From Clostridium lundense DSM 17049 (GTDB taxonomy: Bacteria; Bacillota; Clostridia; Clostridiales; Clostridiaceae), in NCBI RefSeq assembly GCF_000619945.1, contig NZ_JHVC01000003.1, positions 1 to 64,000 on the forward strand: a stretch of DNA of 64,000 nt. The letters are read 5' to 3'. Shown here piece after piece: positions 1 to 8,473 of the stretch. Made by a program: the position numbers and the translations under genes. Each line of letters opens with the position of its first letter. Position 1 is the stretch's first letter. The notes below the pieces were generated by a model. The model saw nothing but the letters and a program-made list of their open reading frames with translations, made no database searches and had not been told where the DNA came from.

Positions 1-5
1 ATATA

Positions 6-99
6 ATTTAAATACATCCTATGTTAAGGTTTAACCCTATCTGTTGTGCATATACATTCTTCCATAGTTATTTAAATACATCCTATGTTAAGGTTTAAC
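6..99 (-). CRISPR. CRISPR array, leader-proximal end (two repeats, one spacer)
   Basis: Two identical 30-nt direct repeats (6-35 and 70-99) start ATTTAAATACATCC and end AAGGTTTAAC. They flank a unique 34-nt spacer (36-69). On the reverse strand the repeat begins GTTTAACCTTAACAT and ends ATTTAAAT, the form I know from type I-B arrays of Clostridium, so the array is probably transcribed to the left. The rest of the array lies beyond the left edge. No cas gene is in the window. Repeat class is assigned from memory of the family. Confidence 0.85.
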
Positions 100-292
100 C
101 ACTGTAAAATCAACATTCCTTAAAATTAACAATAGCATAAAACCATTGGGAACTCAAGGTTTGCTAGAAAATTTACCAGGTGACTTTATAAAATATAATT
201 TTCAATAGAAAACCCTATGCAAACCACTGATATGATTAACCTTGATCCACTTTCATTTTGCAATTCACTTGGGAAAATTAATAATCTGCCAT
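100..292 (-). promoter_or_regulatory. Probable CRISPR leader
   Basis: This AT-rich non-coding stretch directly abuts the first repeat on its upstream side, given leftward transcription of the array. Read on the reverse strand it ends GATTTTACAGTG right before the repeat. No other repeat copy and no ORF of note is present. Leader function is inferred from position and base composition only. Confidence 0.5.
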
Positions 293-293
293 T

Positions 294-422
294 TATCCGA
301 TGACTACACGCTCTAATACTCCCATCGCACTCTGTGAAAGCGATTCACACCAAATCAAAGATTTGGGTTCTCTGCTTTTCTTCAAAGTGCGAGTAAATAG
401 CGGCTACGTCCCTGGATAACGA
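294..422. repeat. Palindromic dispersed repeat, family A copy 1
   Basis: One end begins TATCCGATGACTACACGCTC and the other ends CTACGTCCCTGGATAACG. The same ends in the opposite orientation bound a compact hairpin at 22703-22777, and a diverged copy lies at 57731-57800. This copy carries about 50 extra bases in the loop, including a small hairpin with arms CCAAATC and GATTTGG. No ORF is present. It resembles a MITE or other non-autonomous palindromic element. Confidence 0.65.
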
Positions 423-445
423 TTTCCACTAAAGGATAACGACTT

Positions 446-474
446 CTAAGGAGTAAAACTCCTTAGTAAAATTT
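446..474 (+). terminator. Hairpin, possible terminator
   Basis: Perfect 8-bp arms CTAAGGAG (446-453) and CTCCTTAG (459-466) enclose TAAAA and are followed by an AT-rich run. No gene ends just upstream, so it may belong to the repeat copy or to the lipase-gene remnant. Confidence 0.35.
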
Positions 475-495
475 TTATTCACTCTCAACTCTTAA

Positions 496-600
496 TTATC
501 TACTTTCAAGCCAATTTAAAATATGATTTATAACAATATATTTTTCCTCTTTTTCATTTAATATTTCATGGTAGCAATCATCATATATAGCGTAGACTTT
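496..600 (-). pseudogene. Remnant of a lysophospholipase-like alpha/beta hydrolase (C-terminus)
   Basis: On the minus strand an open stretch of about 34 codons ends at a stop at 496-498 and is bounded upstream by another stop (601-603). It contains the segment CYHEILNEKE and ends ILNWLESR. Monoglyceride lipase/lysophospholipase proteins have their catalytic histidine in a YHE-NE context close to a C-terminal NWLE-type helix, and this matches. Nothing of the N-terminal domain is present. It is too short for a firm family call. Confidence 0.45.
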
Positions 601-687
601 TTAATAGAGAATAATAAATTTATGTTATAATAAGTTTATTACGTCAATTTACAATTATAGTATATAAAAAGGAAGAGGTTAATATTT

Positions 688-1398
688 TTGAATAGTATAA
701 AATGTGAACGTAGAACATATGATTATAAACTTAATACACATGCTCATTCATATGCTCAATTAATTTTACCCATTCATGGGATGCTTTATATAGAAACTAA
801 TTATAAAAAACTAACACTAAAAGATGAGCACTTATTCTTTCTTCCTCCAGATTGTGAACACACCTTTAGTGCTGATAAGAGTAATGAATTCTTGGTTTTA
901 GATATATCTGATAATATGCTTAATAAATATGATATGGAAAATATGGTGGGTGGAAGAGAAGTTTTATTTGATGATAAGTGGAAAGCTATAAGATATTTAT
1001 TGTTAAATGAAGCTGATAATAAAAAAAGTTCTAGTTCCATTAATGACTTATTCCTCTACTGTTATCATTTTATTGCGGATGGAAGTATGCCTGATTCTAT
1101 AAAATATATTAATGAACATTTTACAGAAGATATAGATTTAAAGAAATTAGCAGCTATTGAGCATTACAATATCAGTTATTATAGTGAATGGTTTAAAAAT
1201 AAAATGAAAATCTCCCCTGTTGAATATATACAAAATCTAAGAGTGAAAAAATCCAAAGAACTCCTTTTAAATACAAACTTAACAATTTTACAAATTTCTC
1301 AAATGGTGGGTTATGAACACAATTCATCATTTACTAGAGTATTTAAGTATTCAGAAAAAATATCACCTACAGAGTTTAGAAGAAAAATCAAAAGATAG
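688..1398 (+). CDS. AraC family transcriptional regulator (cupin sensor + HTH)
   Basis: Predicted DNA-binding regulator of 236 residues. Residues about 1-125 form an AraC-type cupin domain (HAHSYAQLILPIHG near residue 18). Residues about 140-236 carry the paired helix-turn-helix with the usual end SFTRVFKYSEKISPTEFRRK. The start is TTG at 688, nine bases after GGAAGAGG (671-678); no ATG with a site exists nearby. A hairpin at 1471 ends the transcript. No linked metabolic gene points to its ligand. Confidence 0.88.
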   Translation: MNSIKCERRTYDYKLNTHAHSYAQLILPIHGMLYIETNYKKLTLKDEHLFFLPPDCEHTFSADKSNEFLVLDISDNMLNKYDMENMVGGREVLFDDKWKAIRYLLLNEADNKKSSSSINDLFLYCYHFIADGSMPDSIKYINEHFTEDIDLKKLAAIEHYNISYYSEWFKNKMKISPVEYIQNLRVKKSKELLLNTNLTILQISQMVGYEHNSSFTRVFKYSEKISPTEFRRKIKR

Positions 1399-1470
1399 GC
1401 TAAAAACTACCTAGATTTTAGAAAAGACTTATCTATCCAAAAAGCTATAATAGTATGTAGATAACATTTT

Positions 1471-1504
1471 AAAGGGCTATTTTAAAATAGTTCTTTATTT
1501 TTTT
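1471..1504 (+). terminator. Rho-independent terminator
   Basis: Arms AAAGGGCTATTTT and AAAATAGTTCTTT form an imperfect hairpin (1471-1496) followed by ATTTTTTTT. It separates the AraC gene from csaA. Confidence 0.75.
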
Positions 1505-1542
1505 AATAGTCTAAGAGGTAAAATGGAAAGGAAGATGTCTTT

Positions 1543-1872
1543 ATGGTTACTTTTGATGATTTTATGAAATTAGATATACGAGTTGGGGAAATTATTGAAG
1601 TGGAATTTTTTGAAAAAGCCAAAAAACCTGCTTATAAACTATTGGTGGATTTTGGTGAGGAAATTGGTATAAAGAAATCCAGTGCCCAGATTACTGAATG
1701 TTATAAAAAAGAAGAACTTATAGGTAAGCAAGTTTTAGGAGTGGTAAATTTTCCGCCAAGACAAATTGCCGATTTTATGTCGGAGGTATTAATATTAGGA
1801 ATTTATGCTACACAAGGAGTAGTATTAATCCAACCACAACAGCCTGTTAAAATAGGTGATAAATTAGGTTAA
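1543..1872 (+). CDS. csaA: CsaA-like tRNA-binding-domain protein
   Basis: 109 residues, one tRNA-binding OB-fold domain over its whole length, the size of CsaA. Visible family features are the opening DFMKLDIRVGEI, the central KKSSAQIT and the end GVVNFPPRQIADFMSEVLILG. In Bacillus CsaA is described as a chaperone linked to secretion that also binds tRNA; that role is taken from the family. The start ATG at 1543 follows GGAAAGGAAG. It appears monocistronic, lying between two terminators. Confidence 0.9.
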   Translation: MVTFDDFMKLDIRVGEIIEVEFFEKAKKPAYKLLVDFGEEIGIKKSSAQITECYKKEELIGKQVLGVVNFPPRQIADFMSEVLILGIYATQGVVLIQPQQPVKIGDKLG

Positions 1873-1886
1873 TGCATAAAAACTAA

Positions 1887-1943
1887 AGCACATGTATCTC
1901 CTCTAATTCACAGGATCAGACACATGTGCTCTTAATTATTTTT
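1887..1943. terminator. Bidirectional terminator between csaA and fprA
   Basis: Arms AGCACATGT (1887-1895) and ACATGTGCT (1922-1930) are perfect inverted repeats. T-rich sequence follows on the plus strand, and TTTAGTTTTT follows on the minus strand. It lies between two convergent genes. Confidence 0.75.
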
Positions 1944-1946
1944 TAA

Positions 1947-3146
1947 TTATTTCATTGACTGGATAATGCTATCAGCAAGGGAATCCATTGAATCCCCATC
2001 CTCTTCTTTCATACTGGAGTTCACTGACATTTCATCCTCTAAAATAGTCATTTCTTTCATCTCATCTAAAAGTTCACGCATCAATTTGCCGGATTGAGGA
2101 GCCCATGAACCATTTTCTATAAGAGCGAAAGTACGTTTTTGAAGATTTAATGCCTTCATGTCCATTATATAATTTAGCATTGGTGGATAAATCTTTAGGT
2201 TGTAGGTTACGGAAGCAAGAACCACATGACTATATTTAAATGCTTCAGAAATCAAATAAGAAACGTGAGTTTTTGAAACATCATACATAACCACATTAGT
2301 CATTCCCTTTTTAACTAATCTTGTTGCCAAGTCGTTAGCAGCAGCCTCTGTATTGCCGTACATTGTTCCATAAACAATCATTACACCCTTTTCTTCAGGC
2401 TCATAACGACTCCATTTGTCATACTTATCTAACAAGTACCCAAAATCATTACGCCATACTGGTCCATGTAGCGGGCAGATAATTTTTATATCTATAGTAC
2501 TTGCCTTCTTTAAAAGAGCCTGAACATGAGGGCCATACTTACCTACAATGTTTGTATAATATCTTCTAGCCTCATCAATCCAATCTCTATCAAAGTTCAC
2601 TTCATCATTAAATAGCTTACCATCCAAGGCACCAAAAGATCCAAAGGCATCAGCGGAGAATAACACACCATCAGTAGTATCATATGTCACCATAGCTTCT
2701 GGCCAATGTACCATTGGAGCAGACACAAATACAACGTTGTGCTTTCCAAAGGACATGGTATCCCCTTCTTTAACTTCTGTTACTTTGCCATGAATATGAA
2801 AACCGAACTGATTCATGAACATGGAAGCTTTTTCGGTGCATACAATCTTTACATCTGGGTAACGAAGAATAATCTCTTCAATGCAAGCTGCATGATCCGG
2901 TTCCATATGGTTTATTACCATATAATCTAATGTTCTGTCCCCTAAAACACCTTTAATATTTTCAAGGAACTGACGACAAATTGACCAATCTACTGTATCA
3001 AAAAGTACTGTTTTCTCATCTAAAAGTAGATAAGAGTTATAGGAAACACCTCTTTCAATAGGGTGAATATTTTCAAAGAGAGCTAGACGGCGATCATTGC
3101 CTCCAACCCAATAAAGATCCTCAGTTATATTTCTAACACAATTCAT
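1947..3146 (-). CDS. fprA: Flavodiiron protein (A-type flavoprotein, FprA-like)
   Basis: Cytoplasmic 399-residue enzyme expected to reduce O2 (or NO) to water (or N2O) with electrons from rubredoxin. The N-terminal beta-lactamase-like domain carries all diiron ligands of the family: H80, E82, D84 and H85 in HMEPDH, then H146, D165 and H226. The flavodoxin domain starts near residue 253 with the FMN loop YGTMYGNTEAA. A good RBS (GGAGGATGG) precedes the ATG. The upstream gene on the same strand encodes a rubredoxin-tailed acyl-CoA dehydrogenase 56 bp away, so electrons may pass from that protein to this one. The electron route is inference. Confidence 0.93.
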   Translation of the reverse strand: MNCVRNITEDLYWVGGNDRRLALFENIHPIERGVSYNSYLLLDEKTVLFDTVDWSICRQFLENIKGVLGDRTLDYMVINHMEPDHAACIEEIILRYPDVKIVCTEKASMFMNQFGFHIHGKVTEVKEGDTMSFGKHNVVFVSAPMVHWPEAMVTYDTTDGVLFSADAFGSFGALDGKLFNDEVNFDRDWIDEARRYYTNIVGKYGPHVQALLKKASTIDIKIICPLHGPVWRNDFGYLLDKYDKWSRYEPEEKGVMIVYGTMYGNTEAAANDLATRLVKKGMTNVVMYDVSKTHVSYLISEAFKYSHVVLASVTYNLKIYPPMLNYIMDMKALNLQKRTFALIENGSWAPQSGKLMRELLDEMKEMTILEDEMSVNSSMKEEDGDSMDSLADSIIQSMK

Positions 3147-3202
3147 AATTCCATCCTCCTTTACACTAAAAACATATTATTATCTTTAATTACTTATAAA
3201 AA

Positions 3203-5110
3203 TCATATTTCTATAAACATATCTTTTTCTTCGCCACAAGCTGGACAAGTCCACTCTTCCGGTAGATTTTCAAAAAGTGTACCTGGCATTATTTCGCCTT
3301 CTGGATCACCAACGCTAGGATCATATTCATAACCACATCCATTACATACATGATATCTCCAAGTTGGAGCAACTTTCTTTGGAACAGCCCTCTTCATCTT
3401 CTTCATTGGTGGAGCCTCCTTCTTTGATTCTCCGTTATCCAAAGCAGCAGTGAGTAGTGGCAATATCTCCATTAAATCACCAACAATACCATAGTCTGCA
3501 TTTTTAAATATTTTAGCATTAGGATTTATATTAATAGCAACAATTGTAGAAGCATCTTTTATACCTTTCAAATGTTGACCTGCACCTGAAATACCACAAG
3601 CAATATAAAGATTTCCTTTAAACTTTTGTCCAGACATACCCACATAACGATTTAGTGGTACATATCTAAGGGTTTCAGCTACTGGACGAGAAGAACCTAT
3701 AGCTGCACCAGCTTGAACTGCTAAGTCTTCTATAAGCTTCATATTTTCTTTTTCCCCTATACCTAGCCCTGCACTGACTACTCTTTCAGCTTTGCTAATA
3801 GGAGTGTCTAAAGGAATTCCTACTGTGAAATCATACCCATCTTCTTTAAGAGCTTTTACAAGAGCATTAACTCTTTCTTCAGCAGTTCCTTCCTTGAAAA
3901 TCACTTTTTTACGATAGCCTGTAGCAGGTTCAGATTTAGAACTTCTACCAATAGCATTGTTCTTCGGCATTTTGCCTATGATGCTAGAAGATATAACTAG
4001 ACGCTGAATTTCATTAGTTCCTTCATATATTGTACAAATCTTAGCATCTCTATAAGCACGCTCAACTTCCATACCTTTCATATAGCCGCTTCCACCAAAT
4101 ATTTGAAGAGCATCGTTGACAATCTCAAGACAAACATCTGAAGCATATTGTTTTGCCATAGCAGCTTCCATACTGTAGCGTTCATGATTTTCCTTAAGCT
4201 CTGCGGCACTATAAACAAGTAATCTTGCTGCTCTAAGTTTTGTAGCCATGTCAGCTAACTTAAATGCAACGATCTGTTGCTGGCAAATAGGTTTTCCAAA
4301 CTGAATTCTTTCTTTTGAATACTCCAGTGCATGTTCATAAGCACCCTGAGCAATACCAAGAGCCTGAGCTGCTATACCAATACGGCCACCATCTAATGTA
4401 GCCATAGCAATCTTAAAGCCATCCCCCTCTTTACCTAATAAATTTTCCTTAGGGACTTTTACGTCATTGAAAATCAGCTCTCCAGTGGCGGAAGAACGAA
4501 TGCCCATCTTGTCATAATGTTTGCCAAAACTAAAACCTTCCCAGCCCTTCTCCACAATAAATGCACTAATACCACGAGTACCTATATCTGGCGTAGTAAC
4601 TGCAAAAATAATATAAACGTCAGCCTCACCTGCATTGGTAATAAAAATCTTTTCACCATTTAAAATATAATAGTCTCCTTCTAACACAGCAGTGGTTTCC
4701 GTACCACCAGCATCACTACCAGCATTTTCCTCAGTAAGTCCAAATGCTCCAAGCTTTTCTCCCTTTGCAAGTGGAACCAAGTATTTTTGCTTCTGCTCCT
4801 CTGTTCCATAGGCAGCAATTGGGTATGCCCCTAAAGATGTATGAGCAGAAAGAATTACGCCTGTACCACCATCAACTCTTGATAACTCTTCAACGGCGAT
4901 AGCATAGCTGATTACATCCAGCCCTGCTCCACCGTATTCTTTTGCATATGGAATTCCCATCATACCCATGTCTGCTAACTTATGAACCGCTTCCCAAGGA
5001 AACTTATTTTCCTGATCCAACATAAATGCAATAGGTTTAACTTCCTCTTCAGCAAGCTCTCTTATTTTTTCCCTCAAGTTTTCATGTTGTTCTGTAGTCT
5101 TAAAAAACAT
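3203..5110 (-). CDS. Acyl-CoA dehydrogenase / ETF-alpha FAD domain / rubredoxin fusion
   Basis: 635 residues, against about 380 for an ordinary short-chain acyl-CoA dehydrogenase. Residues 1-385 are a complete dehydrogenase with the catalytic glutamate E363 in IYEGTNEIQR. Residues about 405-556 match the C-terminal FAD-binding domain of ETF alpha (GAAIGSSRPVAE, CGISGAGQHLKGI, ADYGIVGDL). Residues 583-635 are a rubredoxin with iron ligands C589/C592 and C622/C625. The domain order gives one protein that could carry electrons from acyl-CoA through FAD to a rubredoxin iron. The start ATG at 5110 has GGAGGTG upstream. fprA follows 56 bp downstream, suggesting one operon for oxygen or electron disposal. 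Confidence 0.92.
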   Translation of the reverse strand: MFFKTTEQHENLREKIRELAEEEVKPIAFMLDQENKFPWEAVHKLADMGMMGIPYAKEYGGAGLDVISYAIAVEELSRVDGGTGVILSAHTSLGAYPIAAYGTEEQKQKYLVPLAKGEKLGAFGLTEENAGSDAGGTETTAVLEGDYYILNGEKIFITNAGEADVYIIFAVTTPDIGTRGISAFIVEKGWEGFSFGKHYDKMGIRSSATGELIFNDVKVPKENLLGKEGDGFKIAMATLDGGRIGIAAQALGIAQGAYEHALEYSKERIQFGKPICQQQIVAFKLADMATKLRAARLLVYSAAELKENHERYSMEAAMAKQYASDVCLEIVNDALQIFGGSGYMKGMEVERAYRDAKICTIYEGTNEIQRLVISSSIIGKMPKNNAIGRSSKSEPATGYRKKVIFKEGTAEERVNALVKALKEDGYDFTVGIPLDTPISKAERVVSAGLGIGEKENMKLIEDLAVQAGAAIGSSRPVAETLRYVPLNRYVGMSGQKFKGNLYIACGISGAGQHLKGIKDASTIVAININPNAKIFKNADYGIVGDLMEILPLLTAALDNGESKKEAPPMKKMKRAVPKKVAPTWRYHVCNGCGYEYDPSVGDPEGEIMPGTLFENLPEEWTCPACGEEKDMFIEI

Positions 5111-5400
5111 AAATACACCTCCACTTAAAACTAATATATTTCAATTTACCAAACATATTTTAAAACTATACCAAAATAGTATATTATATTACTTGCCTTT
5201 ATTGTATACCTAAAAGGTATAATTTTCAACCCCAATTTAATCTTTTTATAACAATAATTTACCAAGTGATTCTTAAATTCATAAACAGAGTTCAATCTTC
5301 CTAATGTTAGAACAGCTTTTATATATTTATGAGTATTTTATAAAAAGCTCTTTATATAGTATATTTCTAATATTTGGATAAATGTGTTATAATAACTATT

Positions 5401-5460
5401 ATATAGTAACAATTATTATTATATAGGAACAATAATTATCAAATAGGAATAGTAATAATG
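5401..5460 (+). repeat. Three tandem 20-bp direct repeats upstream of the CoA-transferase operon
   Basis: Units at 5401-5420, 5421-5440 and 5441-5460 all contain (A)TAGGAACAATAATTAT-like sequence. Units 1 and 2 match at 17 of 20 positions, and units 2 and 3 at 15 of 20. The last unit ends 85 bp before the ATG of the first gene. A TATAAT-like box overlaps the start of the array (about 5387). The 20-bp period, two helical turns, suits cooperative binding of a regulator. The rest of the 5111-5545 gap holds AT-rich promoter DNA for both divergent operons. Confidence 0.7.
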
Positions 5461-5545
5461 TAAGAATTAAATTCCTAAGATAGGAAGATTGTTTCAAAAC
5501 AAATAGTCTTTGTTAGATTATAAAATTTTGGAGGTGTATAGAGAA

Positions 5546-6250
5546 ATGACAAAGATTAAGACAATACAAGAAGCAGTAGAAAATATTAAAGATGGAATGA
5601 AAATTATGACATCAGGTTTTTTAGGAGTAGGTGCTCCATTAAAGATGATAGATGCATTAGCAGAGACAAATGTTAAAGACCTTACACTTATTCAACCTGT
5701 ATCAGCTCACCCAGGACAAACTCACGATATTGGCAAGCTTGTAGCAAATAAACAAATAAAAAAGTTTATAGGTTCACATATTGGAACTTGTCCTGAAATA
5801 CAAGAACAATACAATGCAGGTACATTAGAAGTTGAATTTATACCTATGGGAACTGTAGTAGAATGTATAAGAGCTGGAGGGGCTGGACTTGGTGCAGTTA
5901 TAACTCCAACTGGTATTGGAACTGAAATTGAAAAAGGAAGAGATAAACTTACTATAGATGGAAAGGAATATTTAGTATTTCCACCAATAAAGGCAGATGT
6001 TGCACTAATCAAGGGGTATAAAGCTGATAAACTTGGGAACATCGTATATAGAGGAACAACTAAAGGAACAAATACAATTATGGCACTTGCAGCTGATTTA
6101 GTTATAGCTGAAGTAGATGAAATTGTAGAAGTAGGTGAAATTTCACCTGATAGTGTTGGAACGCCAGGAATATTGGTAGATATAATAGTTCAAGGAGACT
6201 CTTTTGAAGAGAGAAAAAAATATTTTGAAGATTTATGGACAATGAAATAG
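5546..6250 (+). CDS. ctfA: Family I CoA-transferase, subunit A (3-oxoacid / acetate type)
   Basis: Alpha subunit of a two-subunit CoA-transferase that moves CoA between a short acyl-CoA and a free acid such as acetate, butyrate or acetoacetate. 234 residues, normal for the subunit. The glycine-rich signature RAGGAGLGAVITPTGIGT and the motif ADVALIKGYKAD are those of CtfA/AtoD. The start is the ATG at 5546 because GGAGGTG (5530-5536) precedes it; an upstream TTG in frame has no site. The beta subunit gene follows after 11 bp. Exact substrate cannot be read from sequence, so the symbol is tentative. Confidence 0.9.
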   Translation: MTKIKTIQEAVENIKDGMKIMTSGFLGVGAPLKMIDALAETNVKDLTLIQPVSAHPGQTHDIGKLVANKQIKKFIGSHIGTCPEIQEQYNAGTLEVEFIPMGTVVECIRAGGAGLGAVITPTGIGTEIEKGRDKLTIDGKEYLVFPPIKADVALIKGYKADKLGNIVYRGTTKGTNTIMALAADLVIAEVDEIVEVGEISPDSVGTPGILVDIIVQGDSFEERKKYFEDLWTMK

Positions 6251-6261
6251 GGGGAGAAATA

Positions 6262-6915
6262 ATGAATAGTAAAGAAATAATTGCAAGAAGAATCGCCAAA
6301 GAGTTTAAAGAGGGAATGGTTGCTAATTTAGGATTTGGTATACCCAATATGGCTGCAAACTATTTACCAGAAGGAATGGAAATAATACTACAATGTGAAA
6401 ATGGTGCATTAAAGTTTGGTGCAACTCCAAGCATAGGTGAAGCTGATCCTGACTTAGCTAACTCTGGTGGAGCTCCAATTACTTTATTGCCAGGAGCATC
6501 AACATTTGAAACAGATCTATCTTTTGCAATAATAAGGGGCGGACATGTTGATATAACTGTACTAGGCGCTTTAGAAGTGGATCAAGAAGGAGATATTGCA
6601 AACTGGAATATACCGGGTATTTTTGCACCAGGTATGGGCGGTGCAATGGACCTCTTAGCAGGAGCAAAATATGTAATAGCTGCTTTAAGTCATAGTGATA
6701 AAAAAGGTAATCCAAAGGTGCTAAAGAAATGCACATTACCTTTATCAGCTAAAAAGTGCGTTAATCTTATAATTACTGATAAAGCAGTTATGAAGGTTAC
6801 AAATAAAGGATTAGTATTAATGGAAGTGGCACCAGGTGTAACTGTTGATGAAGTAGTAAAGGCCACTGAGGCTGATTTACTAATAGCTGATGATGTTAAG
6901 GAAATGGAAATATAA
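6262..6915 (+). CDS. ctfB: Family I CoA-transferase, subunit B
   Basis: Beta subunit, 217 residues. It holds the catalytic glutamate in the conserved CENG motif (QCENGALKFG, near residue 48) that forms the CoA thioester intermediate, and the family segment GGHVDITVLGALEVD. The ATG at 6262 follows GGGGAG; an upstream in-frame ATG lies inside the alpha gene and lacks a site. It is cotranscribed with the alpha subunit and ends at a strong bidirectional terminator. Confidence 0.9.
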   Translation: MNSKEIIARRIAKEFKEGMVANLGFGIPNMAANYLPEGMEIILQCENGALKFGATPSIGEADPDLANSGGAPITLLPGASTFETDLSFAIIRGGHVDITVLGALEVDQEGDIANWNIPGIFAPGMGGAMDLLAGAKYVIAALSHSDKKGNPKVLKKCTLPLSAKKCVNLIITDKAVMKVTNKGLVLMEVAPGVTVDEVVKATEADLLIADDVKEMEI

Positions 6916-6918
6916 ATT

Positions 6919-6957
6919 TAAAAGCTTCAGATGAATTATTTTTCACCTGAAGCTTTT
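6919..6957. terminator. Bidirectional terminator
   Basis: Arms AAAAGCTTCAG and CTGAAGCTTTT form a perfect 11-bp stem serving the convergent ctfB and exonuclease genes. The stem overlaps the last codons of the exonuclease gene. Confidence 0.8.
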
Positions 6958-7871
6958 GTTTTCAAAAATTCCTCTTCATTTAAAAACTTTATACCCTGTC
7001 CTTTTGCATTTAAATCCACTGCTTTTTTAAGCTTATTACTCATTTCTTCTCTATGTAAATCTTTTATATCTTTCATATTAGTCACTAAAATTGTTGTCTT
7101 TTTCGTAACGGAACTTCCCGTGGTTCCTCCAAATCTCTCAACTAATCTCATAGCTTCATCTCTTGACATAGAGCTTAACCTTCCGGTAAATACCACCACT
7201 TCATTTTTAAACTCATCCTCTTTTAATCTTTCAAATACACTTCTTTTTTTAGGAACATAAATTCTATTAGATGTTTTCATTATCCTTCCTTTAGTCTGTG
7301 ATGGTTTATATCCATTATTATCTACAGTTCCAATAGTTACCCCTACTAATTTAGAAATTTCATTAATATCATCACACTTTAATTCTGCTCCTATATTAAC
7401 CAATATGTTACTACAGGCAAGGGCATCATATAGTGCATCATGGTGCTTAAACTCATATCCCAAAAAATCATTTACTGTATTTAATTTTGCATTTTCAATT
7501 CCTTTATAAAAGTTCCTAGCAAGTTTCATTGTACAAATATACTTAAAATCAGGTAGCTCTATACCATAAAGTTCTGAGGTTCTCCTTAAAACTGATATAT
7601 CAAAAGAAGCATTGTGAGCTATTACTAAATTTCCATGGAAATAATGCTTAATCTTCTCCCATACTTTATCAAACTCTTCTTCATTCTTAACCATAGCTGG
7701 TCTTATTCCATGAATTCCAATATTAATTGGCATAAATCTCATTTCCTTAGGTCTTATTAAATGATATATCCTTTCTACAACATGTCCATCCTTCACAACA
7801 GCAATACCAATTGAGCATGGACTATTTCTTTTTTCATTTGCAGTTTCAAAATCTATAGCTATAAAATTCAT
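6936..7871 (-). CDS. DnaQ-like 3'-5' exonuclease with C-terminal BRCT domain
   Basis: 311 residues. Residues 1-165 are a DEDDh exonuclease: IDFETAN (motif I), HNASFD (motif II) and HDALYDA (motif III). Residues about 220-300 form a BRCT domain (EVVVFTGRLSSMSRDEAM, VERFGGTTGSSVTKKTTILV). The pairing is known in Firmicutes proteins annotated as PolC-type exonuclease and suggests action at damaged or nicked DNA. The start at 7871 is chosen because TCCTCC (reverse of GGAGGA, 7877-7882) lies just before it; ten extra upstream codons have no site. Confidence 0.9.
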   Translation of the reverse strand: MNFIAIDFETANEKRNSPCSIGIAVVKDGHVVERIYHLIRPKEMRFMPINIGIHGIRPAMVKNEEEFDKVWEKIKHYFHGNLVIAHNASFDISVLRRTSELYGIELPDFKYICTMKLARNFYKGIENAKLNTVNDFLGYEFKHHDALYDALACSNILVNIGAELKCDDINEISKLVGVTIGTVDNNGYKPSQTKGRIMKTSNRIYVPKKRSVFERLKEDEFKNEVVVFTGRLSSMSRDEAMRLVERFGGTTGSSVTKKTTILVTNMKDIKDLHREEMSNKLKKAVDLNAKGQGIKFLNEEEFLKTKASGEK

Positions 7872-7940
7872 TTTATTCCTCCATAATAACATTAAAGGCA
7901 ATGAGAAAAATGCTTCTTACCTTGCCAAATGAGCTTATTA

Positions 7941-8303
7941 TTATATATTCTCTACAAACTGGATTTTTAACCCATTTGGATCTAATACATAGAAAAACTT
8001 AGTGTGTGGATTAGGCTGAAATGGTCCACTGTGAATGTCTATGCCCTTTTCTTTAACTAAAGCCATTGTTTCATCCAATGAATTCACTTCAAATCCTAGT
8101 GAAATATCTTTGCCAAAATTTACTTCATTAGAAGCTTCATTGCATATAAGCTCTATCTTTGTTTCTCCATCCCCTAAAAATACAATTTCTACCCCTGGCC
8201 CTGCTTTAAATCTTCTGTCCACTTTAAGCCCAACTATATCCATATAAAACTTTAAAGATTCCTCCATATTTTTAACCATTAATGTACTCCAGCAAAATTT
8301 CAT
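7941..8303 (-). CDS. VOC-fold (glyoxalase/dioxygenase superfamily) protein
   Basis: 120 residues forming one pair of beta-alpha-beta-beta-beta modules (LMVKNMEESLKFYMDIVGL and LGFEVNSLDETMALVKEKG), ending in DPNGLKIQFVEN. Metal ligands expected in glyoxalase I are largely replaced: position 5-6 is W-S instead of histidine, and the last ligand is Q in KIQFVE. Its chemistry is therefore not predictable. A GGAGG site precedes the ATG. Confidence 0.82.
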   Translation of the reverse strand: MKFCWSTLMVKNMEESLKFYMDIVGLKVDRRFKAGPGVEIVFLGDGETKIELICNEASNEVNFGKDISLGFEVNSLDETMALVKEKGIDIHSGPFQPNPHTKFFYVLDPNGLKIQFVENI

Positions 8304-8473
8304 TCTCTAATTCCTCCATGTTCTATAAATTCTTAAAAATTAATCCCATAACAACATTATACTCTATCATCAACAACACATTCTACACTACCTGTGTATA
8401 TGTTATATTTTTACAGGGGTCAGTCCCCTATTGTTTTAATTGCTACTATATGTTCATTATGCAATGTGATATT

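Noticed and set aside
801..1040. Antisense frame within the AraC gene
   Set aside because: Shadow of a well supported gene; no site upstream.
8416..8428. GGGG-TCAGT-CCCC inverted repeat inside the region before the small membrane frame
   Set aside because: Four-base arms only, no T-run and no second copy; too weak to annotate.
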